From the NCBI RefSeq assembly GCF_003097355.1, contig NZ_PYUI01000019.1, positions 1 through 64,000 of the forward strand: a stretch of DNA of 64,000 nucleotides. The letters are read 5' to 3'. This DNA comes from Arthrobacter sp. H-02-3. Lineage in GTDB: Bacteria > Actinomycetota > Actinomycetes > Actinomycetales > Micrococcaceae. Below, piece after piece: positions 52,963-61,491 of the stretch (positions within the stretch are counted from its first letter, which is position 1; each line of letters starts with the position of its first letter). Under the pieces are notes generated by a model that had not been told where the DNA came from, did no database searches, and saw nothing but the letters and a program-made list of their open reading frames with translations. Made by a program: the position numbers and the translations under genes.

Positions 52963-53593
52963 CAGGCACGCGCGCGGGTTCTTCACCGCGCTGTTTTCTC
53001 CGGTGGCCCGCTGGCTGCTGAAGATCGGCGTCTCCCCGGACGCCGTGACCGTGGTGGGCACGCTGGGTGTGGTGGTCGGCGCGCTCGTGTTCTACCCGCT
53101 CGGGCAGCTCTTCTGGGGAACCCTGTTCATCACGGCCTTCATTTTCTCCGACGTCATCGACGGCATCATGGCACGGATGCAGCACCGCGGCGGCCGGTGG
53201 GGCAACTTCCTGGACTCCACCCTGGACCGTGTGGCCGACGGCGCCCTGTTCGCCGGCGTCGCCGTCTGGTTCTTCACGGGAGGCGCCAATCCGCCGATCG
53301 CCATTGCCGCCGTCGTCTGCCTCGTGCTGGGCATGGTGGTCTCCTACGCCCGGGCCAAGGCCGAAGCCCTGGGTTTTCACGCCAATGTCGGCATTGCCGA
53401 GCGCGCCGAGCGGCTAGTGTCCGTGCTGGTGGTCACGGGACTCACCGGACTGGGCTTACCCACCGTGGTGCTTTTCGTGACCCTGTGCCTCCTCGCGACG
53501 GCGAGCCTGGTCACCGTGGTCCAGCGCATCATGACCGTCCACCGCCAGTCGCTGGAGGAACCGGACGGCACCGCCTCCGAACGCGCCGCCTGA
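52955..53593 (+). CDS. pgsA: CDP-alcohol phosphatidyltransferase (PgsA1-type)
   Basis: A 212-aa membrane enzyme with the complete CDP-alcohol motif: Asp66, Asp69, Gly70, Arg in IMAR, Gly83, Asp87 and Asp91 (DVIDG, then GNFLDSTLD). By position after thrS and the HIT gene, this is the phosphatidylinositol-phosphate synthase of actinobacteria, which links CDP-diacylglycerol with inositol phosphate. The ATG overlaps the HIT stop by 8 nt and has GGGGAG 4 nt upstream. The acyltransferase and pimA mannosyltransferase genes that usually follow are absent here. Confidence 0.92.
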   Translation: MLNRHARGFFTALFSPVARWLLKIGVSPDAVTVVGTLGVVVGALVFYPLGQLFWGTLFITAFIFSDVIDGIMARMQHRGGRWGNFLDSTLDRVADGALFAGVAVWFFTGGANPPIAIAAVVCLVLGMVVSYARAKAEALGFHANVGIAERAERLVSVLVVTGLTGLGLPTVVLFVTLCLLATASLVTVVQRIMTVHRQSLEEPDGTASERAA

Positions 53594-53801
53594 GCCTGCC
53601 ATGCGGCGTCCCGGCAGACCCGCGGAATCCCCGGTCCCGGGCGCATTTGGGCTGCTGTAACCAGAATTCTGCCGCGCCCCGGCCGGGGGCTAGTATTAGC
53701 TTTACCGGCCAATGGATCCGGTAATCCGGTGTGTGCGAGGCACGTCATGAACGTGCCGTCCGCGCCCCGGCGAGGTCATCTATCTACCCATAGGGGTTTT
53801 T

Positions 53802-54728
53802 GTGTCTACACCTGATGTAAGCAGCGAAGCCGGCGCGTCCGCGAAGAACGTCACGGGCAGCAGCCGCGTCAAGCGCGGCATGGCGGAGATGCTCAAGGGC
53901 GGCGTCATCATGGACGTCGTCAACGCCGAGCAGGCCCGCATCGCCGAAGACGCCGGTGCCGTGGCCGTGATGGCGCTGGAACGTGTTCCGGCCGATATCC
54001 GTGCCCAGGGCGGCGTGTCCCGCATGTCCGACCCGGACATGATCGACAAGATCATCGCGGCCGTATCCGTGCCGGTCATGGCCAAGGCCCGGATCGGGCA
54101 CTTCGTCGAGGCGCAGGTCCTGCAGTCCCTGGGCGTGGACTACATCGACGAGTCCGAGGTCCTGACCCCGGCCGACTACACCAACCACATCGACAAGTGG
54201 AAGTTCACGGTTCCCTTCGTGTGCGGTGCGACCAACCTCGGTGAGGCGCTGCGCCGCATTAACGAGGGTGCGGCGATGATCCGCTCCAAGGGTGAGGCCG
54301 GCACCGGGGATGTCTCCAACGCCACCACGCACATGCGCCAGATCCGCGCCGAGATCCTCAAGCTCGCCTCGCTGCCCGAGGACGAGCTCTACGTCGCGGC
54401 CAAGGAACTGCAGGCCCCGTACGAACTGGTCAAGGAAGTCGCCGCGACCGGCAAGCTCCCGGTGGTGCTGTTCACCGCCGGCGGCATCGCCACCCCGGCC
54501 GACGCCGCGATGATGATGCAGCTCGGCGCCGACGGCGTATTCGTCGGCTCCGGCATCTTCAAGTCCGGCAACCCGGCCCAGCGTGCCGCCGCCGTCGTGA
54601 AGGCCACCACCTTCTACGACGACCCGGACGAGATCGCCAAGGCCTCCCGCGGCCTGGGCGAGGCCATGGTCGGCATCAACGTCGACGAGATCCCGCAGCC
54701 CCACCGCCTCGCAGAGCGCGGCTGGTAG
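53802..54728 (+). CDS. pdxS: pyridoxal 5'-phosphate synthase, PdxS subunit
   Basis: A 308-aa (beta/alpha)8 enzyme that builds the PLP ring from ribose 5-phosphate, glyceraldehyde 3-phosphate and ammonia. VPVMAKARIGHFVEAQVL with Lys95 (substrate imine) and ESEVLTPAD are hallmark segments, as is the second lysine in RSKGEAGTGDV. It starts with GTG at 53802. The partner PdxT is 8 kb downstream, past several unrelated genes. The gene is followed by a repeat and two strong stem-loops. Confidence 0.97.
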   Translation: MSTPDVSSEAGASAKNVTGSSRVKRGMAEMLKGGVIMDVVNAEQARIAEDAGAVAVMALERVPADIRAQGGVSRMSDPDMIDKIIAAVSVPVMAKARIGHFVEAQVLQSLGVDYIDESEVLTPADYTNHIDKWKFTVPFVCGATNLGEALRRINEGAAMIRSKGEAGTGDVSNATTHMRQIRAEILKLASLPEDELYVAAKELQAPYELVKEVAATGKLPVVLFTAGGIATPADAAMMMQLGADGVFVGSGIFKSGNPAQRAAAVVKATTFYDDPDEIAKASRGLGEAMVGINVDEIPQPHRLAERGW

Positions 54729-54761
54729 TTCGCGCCTTTGGGGGCGCCGGACGGCGCTGAT

Positions 54762-54877
54762 CCTCTGCCGTTCGACTGCTTCTCCACAGACTCGGCGCCA
54801 AGGCGCCTCGTCAATGGAGCCTCTGCCATTCGACTGCTTCTCCACAGACTCGGCGCCGAGGCGCCTCGTCAATGGAG
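54762..54877. repeat. two 58-bp tandem repeats
   Basis: Units 54762-54819 and 54820-54877 differ at only two of 58 positions, and a third copy starts (CCTCTGCA) and stops after a few bases. Each unit holds GGCGCC-N2-GGCGCC, a GC-rich hairpin, and the sequence CGACTGCTTCTCCACAGACT. They lie in the convergent gap between pdxS and the peptidase gene. Purpose unknown. Confidence 0.85.
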
Positions 54878-54938
54878 CCTCTGCAGTCTCTCTTATTAAG
54901 CCAAGAGAGTCTGGCGCGATAGTCGCCAGCTGCTAACG

Positions 54939-54982
54939 ACGACGCCGGCCCGTCACCTTTCCAGGTGGCGGGCCGGCGTCGT
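54939..54982. terminator. strong bidirectional stem-loop
   Basis: A 20-bp GC-rich stem with a single mismatched (G-T) pair and a 4-nt loop (TTCC). Arms are ACGACGCCGGCCCG-T-CACCT and its complement. It lies between two convergent genes and would end transcription from both sides; a short GTTTCC follows on the plus strand. Confidence 0.75.
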
Positions 54983-54990
54983 TTCCCCGT

Positions 54991-55046
54991 CGGTTGCTCC
55001 GCAAACGCCCTTTAGAGCCTCCAAAAGGGCGCCTGTGGAGCAACCG
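54991..55046. terminator. second bidirectional stem-loop
   Basis: A nested palindrome with outer arms CGGTTGCTCC/GGAGCAACCG and inner arms CGCCCTTT/AAAGGGCG around a small loop. It sits 8 nt upstream of the peptidase stop (on the minus strand). It probably backs up the first terminator, or acts as a processing site. Confidence 0.7.
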
Positions 55047-55054
55047 ATGAAGGG

Positions 55055-57067
55055 TCAGTCGAGGCCGCGGCGCTTCAGCAGCGGTTCGAGGTCCGCGTCC
55101 CGGCCGCGGAAAGCACGGAATGACTCCAGCGGGTCCCGGCTGTTGCCGCGGGAGAGAAGCTCCGCCCGGAAGAAGTTGCCGTTGTCGCGGCTGAGGCCGC
55201 CATGTTCCTTGAACCATTCCACGGTGTCGGCGTCCAGGACTTCGCTCCAGATGTAGGAGTAGTAGCCGGCGGCATACCAGCCGCCGGCGAAAATGTGCTG
55301 GAAGTAGCCTGTCCGGTAGCGCGGCGGGATCAGGCTGTGCGCGATACCCGCCGCGGCGAGGGCCTTGGCTTCGAATTCCACGGCATCCTCGGGGATGTCG
55401 GAGCCGTCCAGGACATGCCACGCCAGGTCCAGCAGGGCCGCGCCGAGGTATTCCGTGGTGCCGAAGCCCTCGCCCCAGAGCTGCGCGGCGTTGAGTTTGT
55501 CCACGGTTTCCTGCGGCAGGGCCTCGCCGGTCGCATGGTGGCGTGCATAGTTGGCCAGGACCTCGGGCCACATGATCCACATCTCGTTGACCTGCGACGG
55601 GTATTCCACGAAGTCCCGCGCCACGTTCGTACCGGAGAACCGCGGATAGGTGACGGCGGAGAACAGGCCGTGGAGGGCATGGCCGAACTCGTGGAACGTG
55701 GTGCGGAGCTCGTCCAGCGTCAGCAGGGTGGGCTCGCCGGCCGGCGGCTTGGAGATATTGAGGTTGTTGATCACCACCGGGCGGGTGTTCAACAGTCCGG
55801 ACTGCTCCACGAGGGAGTTCATCCACGCGCCTCCGCGCTTCGTGTCCCGCGTGTAGTAGTCGCCCAGGAACAGGCCCAGGTCCGTGCCGTCGGAATTCTT
55901 GACCTCCCAGACGCGCACGTCCGGGTGATAGCCGGCGAGGTCGTCGCGTTCGTGGAAGGTGACACCGTACAAGGCGTTCGCCGCGAAGAACACGCCATCG
56001 TTCAGGACCCGGTCCAGTTCGAAGTACGGGCGCAGGGCCTGCTCGTCCACGGCGTACCTCTCGCGCTTGACCTTGGCCGAGTAGTACGCCCAGTCCCAGG
56101 CCTCGAGCGGGTGCCCGGCGGCCTCGGCCAGCGCCTCGGCCTCCGCGTCGGCATTGCGGACGGCGGCAGGGGCCAGCCGGCTCATCATGTCCTGCACGGC
56201 CTGAAAGTCCGGTGCCGTCTGCCGGTCGACCGTCAGCTCGGCGAAGTTGGCGAACCCCAGAAGGCTCGCCTTCTCGGCGCGGAGTCGGACCATGTCCTTG
56301 ACCAGGTCGAGCACATCGAAGCTGCCGCCGTCGCTGCCGCGGCCGATCGAGGCATCGTAGAGCCGCCGGCGGACATCCCGGTTCGAAAGGGCGGCCATGG
56401 CGGGCTGGTTGCTGGGCTGGATCAGCGTCAGCAGGAACTTGCCCTCGTGCCCGGCGGTCCGCGCGGCCTCGGCGGCGCTGGCGATGTCGTCCTCGGGCAG
56501 GCCGGTGAGGTCGGCGGCGTCATCCAGCAGCAGGGCAGCAGACTTCATGCCTTCCTTGACACGCTGCCCGAACTCGGTGCCGAGCCTGGCAAGCTCGGCG
56601 TTGATGGCCTTGAGCCGCTCCTGGCCGGAGTCGTCGAGCTGGATGCCCGAGGCACGGAACTCCTTGAGGTATTCTTCCACGAGCCGGGCGGACTCCGCAT
56701 CCAGGGCGGTCGTGTCCAGCGCCGCGAAGCGTTCGTAGAGCCCACGGTTGAGGTACACCGCATCCTGGTGGGCGGAGAAGAGCGGGGACAGGCGGGTCTC
56801 GAGATCGCGGATGGCATCCGAGGCGTGCGCGGAGACCAGCGTGAAGAACGGGGCGGCCGCCCGTTCCAGGAGCCGGCCGGAACGTTCCATGGCCAAGGCG
56901 GTGTTCTCGAACGACGGGGCCGCCGGCTCGGACACGATGGCCTGGATCTCGGCGAGATGCTCGGCCAGTCCGGCCTCAACGGCCTCGGCGTAGTGCGCGT
57001 CTTGGATCTGCGCGAAAGGCGGCAGGCCGTAGGGCAGGGTGCTGGGGCTTAGGAGGGGATTGGTCAT
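55055..57067 (-). CDS. M3-family peptidyl-dipeptidase (Dcp-like)
   Basis: A 670-aa zinc metallopeptidase of family M3. The zinc motif is FHEFGHALHG with His459, Glu460 and His463, and the third ligand is in the downstream helix FVEYPSQVNEMW. It cleaves dipeptides from peptide C-termini, most likely in the cytoplasm (no signal peptide). It is convergent with pdxS. Ribosome site before the ATG is weak. Confidence 0.93.
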   Translation of the reverse strand: MTNPLLSPSTLPYGLPPFAQIQDAHYAEAVEAGLAEHLAEIQAIVSEPAAPSFENTALAMERSGRLLERAAAPFFTLVSAHASDAIRDLETRLSPLFSAHQDAVYLNRGLYERFAALDTTALDAESARLVEEYLKEFRASGIQLDDSGQERLKAINAELARLGTEFGQRVKEGMKSAALLLDDAADLTGLPEDDIASAAEAARTAGHEGKFLLTLIQPSNQPAMAALSNRDVRRRLYDASIGRGSDGGSFDVLDLVKDMVRLRAEKASLLGFANFAELTVDRQTAPDFQAVQDMMSRLAPAAVRNADAEAEALAEAAGHPLEAWDWAYYSAKVKRERYAVDEQALRPYFELDRVLNDGVFFAANALYGVTFHERDDLAGYHPDVRVWEVKNSDGTDLGLFLGDYYTRDTKRGGAWMNSLVEQSGLLNTRPVVINNLNISKPPAGEPTLLTLDELRTTFHEFGHALHGLFSAVTYPRFSGTNVARDFVEYPSQVNEMWIMWPEVLANYARHHATGEALPQETVDKLNAAQLWGEGFGTTEYLGAALLDLAWHVLDGSDIPEDAVEFEAKALAAAGIAHSLIPPRYRTGYFQHIFAGGWYAAGYYSYIWSEVLDADTVEWFKEHGGLSRDNGNFFRAELLSRGNSRDPLESFRAFRGRDADLEPLLKRRGLD

Positions 57068-57149
57068 GAAGCGACTCTTTCATGCAGGACGCGGGTTCTC
57101 AACGATCCCTTCAGTGTGTTGTGATTCCGCCCACCGTAGGATGGCCGGC

Positions 57150-58421
57150 ATGGGGAACCTCAGTGCCGGTCTGCGCGGCCGGATCGTTGCCGCTGCCTCA
57201 GCCGTTGTCTCAGCCGTTGGCCTGGCGGTGTTGTTGGCATCCTGCGGACTCGTCGCCGGACCGGGCGAACCAAGTCCGTCGTCGGCTACCGGCAGTACCG
57301 GGGAAGCGGCAGAGGGCGCCGGGCCGCCGTCGGGCACGCCTACGCAGGCGCCGACGCCGACGCAGGGGAGGGGTCCCGGCTGTGCGGCCGTCCGCTGCAC
57401 CTCCGTCTTGGTCACCGGGGACATGCTGGTACACCCCCAGCTCTGGCAGCAGGCCCGAGAGGACGCCCGCGCGTCCGGTGCGGCGGGGCTGGACTTCGGG
57501 CCGTTGCTGGAAGGCCAGCGGCGCTACATCGAGCAGAGCGACGTGGCGATCTGCCATCTGGAGACCCCGGTGGCGGGCCCGGACGGACCATTCTCCGGGT
57601 ATCCCTCCTTCAACGTACCGCCGCAGATTATCCACGCCGTGCGGGGTGTGGGCTATCAGGCGTGCACGACGGCCAGCAACCACACGGTTGACCGCGGCAC
57701 CGCTGGCCTCGTCCGCACCCTGGACGCCCTCGACGCCGCCGGGCTGCGGCACACGGGCTCATACCGGACCGAGGCGGAGTCGCAGGGAGTGCTGATCCTG
57801 CAGACTCCAGCGGCCAAAATCGCCGTCATCGATGCCACGTACGGCCTCAACGGGCTGCGTGCCGAGCAGTCCTGGCAGGTCGACCTGCTCGATCCGGCCG
57901 CAATGATAGCAAAGGCGCGCAGGGCCCGGGCATTGGGCGCGGACATCGTGCTGGGGGTCATGCACGCCGGCGATGAGTACTCCAGTGAGCCGAACGCCCA
58001 GCAGCAGGAGGTCGCCCATACGCTTGTGGACAGCGGACAGTTCAGCATGATCTACGGTCACCACAGCCATTCGGTGCTGCCGATCGAGAAGTACAAAGGC
58101 ACGTGGATTGTGTACGGGCTCGGTAACGGCATCACGGAACTCTCGCCGTCGTTCGTGGTTAACAACGAGGGCCTGTTGGTCCGGGTGCAGTTCAGCCAGG
58201 ACGCGGCCGGGGCCTGGGCTGCCTCGGACCTGGCCTGGGCGCCGACGGTGGTAGTCCGCGGACCCTACCGCTGGTGTTCGGTGGCTGCCGACGCGCCGCA
58301 GGGCCGTTGCGCAGGTGCGGCGGCGGACGCCGCCACGCGCCGGCGCACCACGGCAGTGGTGGAGTCGATGGGCGCCGCGGCGGCGGGCGCTCACGAGCTT
58401 ATTCTTTCCCGGAAGCTCTAA
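57150..58421 (+). CDS. CapA-family lipoprotein
   Basis: A 423-aa protein with a signal peptide and lipobox LASC (residues ~28-31), a Ser/Pro/Thr-rich linker and a CapA-type metallophosphoesterase-like domain (VTGDMLVHPQLW, TASNHTVDRG, IYGHHSHSVLPIE). CapA proteins are linked to poly-gamma-glutamate export and other capsule-like polymers, but no capB/capC genes are here. TAGGAT lies 7 nt before the ATG at 57150, which supports a leaderless start at this codon over the one at 57141. Confidence 0.88.
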   Translation: MGNLSAGLRGRIVAAASAVVSAVGLAVLLASCGLVAGPGEPSPSSATGSTGEAAEGAGPPSGTPTQAPTPTQGRGPGCAAVRCTSVLVTGDMLVHPQLWQQAREDARASGAAGLDFGPLLEGQRRYIEQSDVAICHLETPVAGPDGPFSGYPSFNVPPQIIHAVRGVGYQACTTASNHTVDRGTAGLVRTLDALDAAGLRHTGSYRTEAESQGVLILQTPAAKIAVIDATYGLNGLRAEQSWQVDLLDPAAMIAKARRARALGADIVLGVMHAGDEYSSEPNAQQQEVAHTLVDSGQFSMIYGHHSHSVLPIEKYKGTWIVYGLGNGITELSPSFVVNNEGLLVRVQFSQDAAGAWAASDLAWAPTVVVRGPYRWCSVAADAPQGRCAGAAADAATRRRTTAVVESMGAAAAGAHELILSRKL

Positions 58422-58432
58422 GCTTGGGCGGC

Positions 58433-59284
58433 ATGGAGATGCTCAACGAACGGCGGCGTACCGTCGCCTCGGACGCGGCTGAGCTGGCCGTGTTCGAGTT
58501 TGGCCCGGAACCGGGCCCGGACGTGCCCACCCTGCTCCTGGTTCACGGCTACCCGGACGACCACCGGGTCTTCCTCCCGGCCATCCGCGAGCTGGCAACG
58601 ACGCATCACGTGGTGGCCTACGACACTCGCAACGCCGGGGCCTCCGCCGTTCACGGCCCCGGCGGGGACTATTCACTGACGGCGCTCGTGGACGACGTCT
58701 TCGCCGTGCTGGCCGAGTCGGGCGCCGAGGCGGTCAATCTCGTCGGGCACGACTGGGGGTCGATCCAAGGCTGGGCAGCCGTGCAGGACCCCAGGGCGGC
58801 CGGCCGGATCAGCTGCTACACGAGCATTTCCGGCCCCGACCTGGGGCACTTCTCCCGCTGGATCCGGCGGCGCGTCCGGAACCCGCGGGCCTGGCCGGAG
58901 CTGGCAGGGCAGCTCCTGCGCAGCTGGTATGTCGGGGCGTTCCTCGTCCCGGTCCTGCCGGAAGCCGCGTGGCGGCTGTTCTTGACCCGGCGCTACGAAA
59001 GGACGGCCAAGCGGGACGTCGGCAATGATCCCGTCCGGGGCCTGGCCCTGTACCGCAGCAACTTCCGCGGCCCGCGGAAACCGGCCGCCCCGGTCCGGGT
59101 GACCGTTCCGGTGCAGGTCGTGGTGCCGCTGAAGGACCCGTTCCTGGCGCCGGGCCTCGTCGAGGGGCTCGAAGCGTGGGTGGACGATGTAACAGTCACC
59201 AGGGTGGACGGCGGGCACTGGTGGCCCGCCACCCGGCCGGCCGAGTTCGCGGCACTGTTGCGGCAGCCGGGAGCAACGCCTTAG
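58433..59284 (+). CDS. alpha/beta hydrolase, epoxide-hydrolase-like
   Basis: A 283-aa hydrolase with HGYPDDH (oxyanion region) and a nucleophile elbow GHDWG in which the nucleophile is Asp107, as in epoxide hydrolases and haloalkane dehalogenases. The catalytic His is in VDGGHWW. It starts 11 nt after the CapA stop with TAAGCT 8 nt upstream. Confidence 0.88.
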   Translation: MEMLNERRRTVASDAAELAVFEFGPEPGPDVPTLLLVHGYPDDHRVFLPAIRELATTHHVVAYDTRNAGASAVHGPGGDYSLTALVDDVFAVLAESGAEAVNLVGHDWGSIQGWAAVQDPRAAGRISCYTSISGPDLGHFSRWIRRRVRNPRAWPELAGQLLRSWYVGAFLVPVLPEAAWRLFLTRRYERTAKRDVGNDPVRGLALYRSNFRGPRKPAAPVRVTVPVQVVVPLKDPFLAPGLVEGLEAWVDDVTVTRVDGGHWWPATRPAEFAALLRQPGATP

Positions 59285-59290
59285 GGCGGC

Positions 59291-60133
59291 ATGGTGATGG
59301 CAGGGTTGACCGGGGACGAAAGATCACCGCGGAACGGGGTGTTCCGCAACGGGATGGAATACGTGACGTGGGGGCGGGGCGCGAAGTCCCTGCTGCTCGT
59401 CCAGGGCGGGCCGGGGAGCTCCGTGCCCCGGGGGCTGCTGGGAACCCTGTTCCGGCGGGAGTTTGATGCCTACCTCAAGGCCGGCTACGCCGTCTGGATC
59501 GTCACCCGCCGGCGCAACATGCCGCCGTCGCACACGGTCGCCGACATGGCTGAGGACTACGCGCGGCTGATTGCCGAGGACTTCGGTGGACGGGTGGACC
59601 TGGTGGTGGCCGAATCCTTCGGCGGAATGATCGGGCAGCATCTGGCCGCCTTCCACCCGGAGTCCTTCCGGCACATCGCCTTGGTGGTCACGGGGGCCGA
59701 GCTCAGCACGTGGGGCAAGGACGTGGACCACCGGATTGCTGCGGCCGTCACCGGCGGCGATACGGCCGGCGCGGGGACTGCCCTGGCGGAGTACCTCTTC
59801 CGCGGTCCGCGCACGCACTGGCTGCGGACGCTGGTAGGACCCGTCGTCGGCAGGCGCGTGATGGGCCGTTCCGGCTGCCCCGCCGCGGACGTGCTGACCG
59901 AGGCCCGGGCCGGGCTGGCCTTCGACGCGCGGTCCCTTCTGCCGCTGATCCGGCCGCCTGTCCTGCTGCTCTGCGGCGGCCGGGACGCGTTCTTCCCTCG
60001 GTCCGTCATCGAGGAGACCGCGCGTCTGATCCCGGACTGCACCCTCACCGTCTATCAGCGGTGGGGCCATGTCCGGACGGCATCCAGCAGACGGGTGCCC
60101 CGGGACGTCCTGGCTTTCGTCCGGGAGTGTTGA
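59291..60133 (+). CDS. alpha/beta hydrolase
   Basis: A 280-aa alpha/beta hydrolase with QGGPGSS (oxyanion) and nucleophile motif AESFGG with Ser109; the catalytic His is in YQRWGHVRT. It follows the previous hydrolase gene by 6 nt, so the two form an operon. Substrate unknown. Confidence 0.87.
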   Translation: MVMAGLTGDERSPRNGVFRNGMEYVTWGRGAKSLLLVQGGPGSSVPRGLLGTLFRREFDAYLKAGYAVWIVTRRRNMPPSHTVADMAEDYARLIAEDFGGRVDLVVAESFGGMIGQHLAAFHPESFRHIALVVTGAELSTWGKDVDHRIAAAVTGGDTAGAGTALAEYLFRGPRTHWLRTLVGPVVGRRVMGRSGCPAADVLTEARAGLAFDARSLLPLIRPPVLLLCGGRDAFFPRSVIEETARLIPDCTLTVYQRWGHVRTASSRRVPRDVLAFVREC

Positions 60134-60188
60134 TAGCAGACCGGGCCGGTGGACAGCTACGCGAACCAGACCGGCACCGGCCCGAGGG

Positions 60189-60677
60189 CTACCCGGCGGC
60201 GGCCGGCTGTTCGGCGTCGGCGGTGAGGTCGAGGGTCATGAAGACGCTGTGGGGATCGGGCTCGTAGCCGGCGAACGGCGGGCATTCCGCGAAGCCGTGC
60301 CGCCTATAGAGCCGCCGCGCGGGGGCGAAAAACGCGTGGCTGCCCGTCTCGAGGAACAGCCGACGGTACCCACTGCTCCGGGCCTCCGCCAGGAGATGGC
60401 GGAGCAGCGCCGCGGCGACGCCCTGCCCGCGCGCCGGTTCCGCGGTGCGCATCGACTTGATCTCGCCGTCGCCGGTAGCCAGGTCCTTCAGTGCCGCGCA
60501 GCCAAGAAGCCATGAGCCCTCCCGCGCCGTCCAGAAGCTGACACCCGGTCCGGCCAAGGCGGCGGGATCGAGGGCGTGGACGCTCTCCGGCGGGGAGGTC
60601 GCGTACATGTCGGCCAGGTGCCCGGCCAGAAGCTGCCGGACGTCCTCCCGCTCGGGGGTGTCCCGCTCAATCAGCAT
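60189..60677 (-). CDS. GNAT-family N-acetyltransferase
   Basis: A 162-aa GNAT protein with KSMRTAEPARGQGVAAALLRHLL as the acetyl-CoA loop and GSHAFFAPARRLYRRHGF at the C-terminus. The start at 60677 keeps only conserved sequence. A GTG at 60725 is possible and would overlap gatD by 29 nt. It is the last gene of the murT-gatD operon direction. Confidence 0.85.
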   Translation of the reverse strand: MLIERDTPEREDVRQLLAGHLADMYATSPPESVHALDPAALAGPGVSFWTAREGSWLLGCAALKDLATGDGEIKSMRTAEPARGQGVAAALLRHLLAEARSSGYRRLFLETGSHAFFAPARRLYRRHGFAECPPFAGYEPDPHSVFMTLDLTADAEQPAAAG

Positions 60678-60696
60678 GCCGTCGCCTGCGAAGGAA

Positions 60697-61491
60697 TCAG
60701 CGTGGCCGGCGTGCGGCGTGTTCACGCGCCAGTACCGCGTAGGAGTCGTCCGGTGTGCCAGGCGTGAAGCTGCCGTACTTGCGTTCGACGGCGGTCCGGA
60801 TCAGGAAGTCGGCCAAGGCCGGGTTCTTGGGGAGCAGCGAGCCGTGCAGGTAGCTCGCCACGATGTTGCGGTAGCGGGCGCCTTCCTGGCCGTCGGTGCT
60901 GTTGTTGCCGGTGCCTTTGGCCGTGGTTCCGAGCGGCTGCACGCCCGGTCCCAGGGTGGTCTGGCCGCTGTGGTTCTCGTAGCCGAGGATGTTGCCGAAC
61001 TCGGGGGAGGAGACGGTGACGTTGCCGATCAGGCGTTCGTCGGTGCCGTGGGTCTCCACGTCCAGGATGCCGATGCCGGGGATGACGGAGCCCAGCCGGG
61101 TCTTGAAGAACTTGCCGAAGAGCTGGTAGAGCCCGCAGATCACGAGCATCGGGGTGCCGTCCTCGGCCAGTTGCTTCAGCGTGGACTCGCGGGAGAGAAG
61201 GTCATCCTGGATGACGAGCTGTCCACTGTCCTGCCCGCCGCCGCCCACAATGAGGTCCACGTCCGCGGGGAACGGGTCGCCGACGTTGTATTCGAGCAGT
61301 TCCGGGGTGTAGCCGTGCCAGCGCAGCCGCTGGGCCAGGACCAGGGCGTTGCCCCAGTCGCCGTAGATGTTCATGTCCCGCGGGTAGAGCTGCAGGACCC
61401 GGATGGTTCCCTTGCCCGGGGCGGCGGCGTCTTCGGGCGGGAGCTCGTGCCCGAAGGAGAGCTCGTGCGATTCCGGGGACTGGGGGGTCAT
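60697..61491 (-). CDS. gatD: lipid II glutaminyl amidotransferase subunit GatD
   Basis: A 264-aa class I (CobB/CobQ-like) glutamine amidotransferase with nucleophile Cys119 (VICGLYQLFG) and His in ASYLHGSLLP. With MurT it amidates the D-glutamate of lipid II. Its start overlaps the murT stop by 4 nt. Typical family length about 240 aa, so the N-terminal 28 residues (ending AAAPGKG) are an extension. Confidence 0.93.
   Translation of the reverse strand: MTPQSPESHELSFGHELPPEDAAAPGKGTIRVLQLYPRDMNIYGDWGNALVLAQRLRWHGYTPELLEYNVGDPFPADVDLIVGGGGQDSGQLVIQDDLLSRESTLKQLAEDGTPMLVICGLYQLFGKFFKTRLGSVIPGIGILDVETHGTDERLIGNVTVSSPEFGNILGYENHSGQTTLGPGVQPLGTTAKGTGNNSTDGQEGARYRNIVASYLHGSLLPKNPALADFLIRTAVERKYGSFTPGTPDDSYAVLAREHAARRPR

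Noticed and set aside
53594..53801. Small gene or riboswitch before pdxS
   Set aside because: No frame with a ribosome site and no conserved aptamer-like structure recognised; only a weak TAGTAT hexamer at 53691.
54762..54877. CRISPR array
   Set aside because: The two 58-bp units are directly adjacent without unique spacers, and no cas gene is present.
55202..57052. 616-codon plus-strand frame opposite the M3 peptidase
   Set aside because: Shadow frame; the minus strand carries the complete zinc motif and family pattern.
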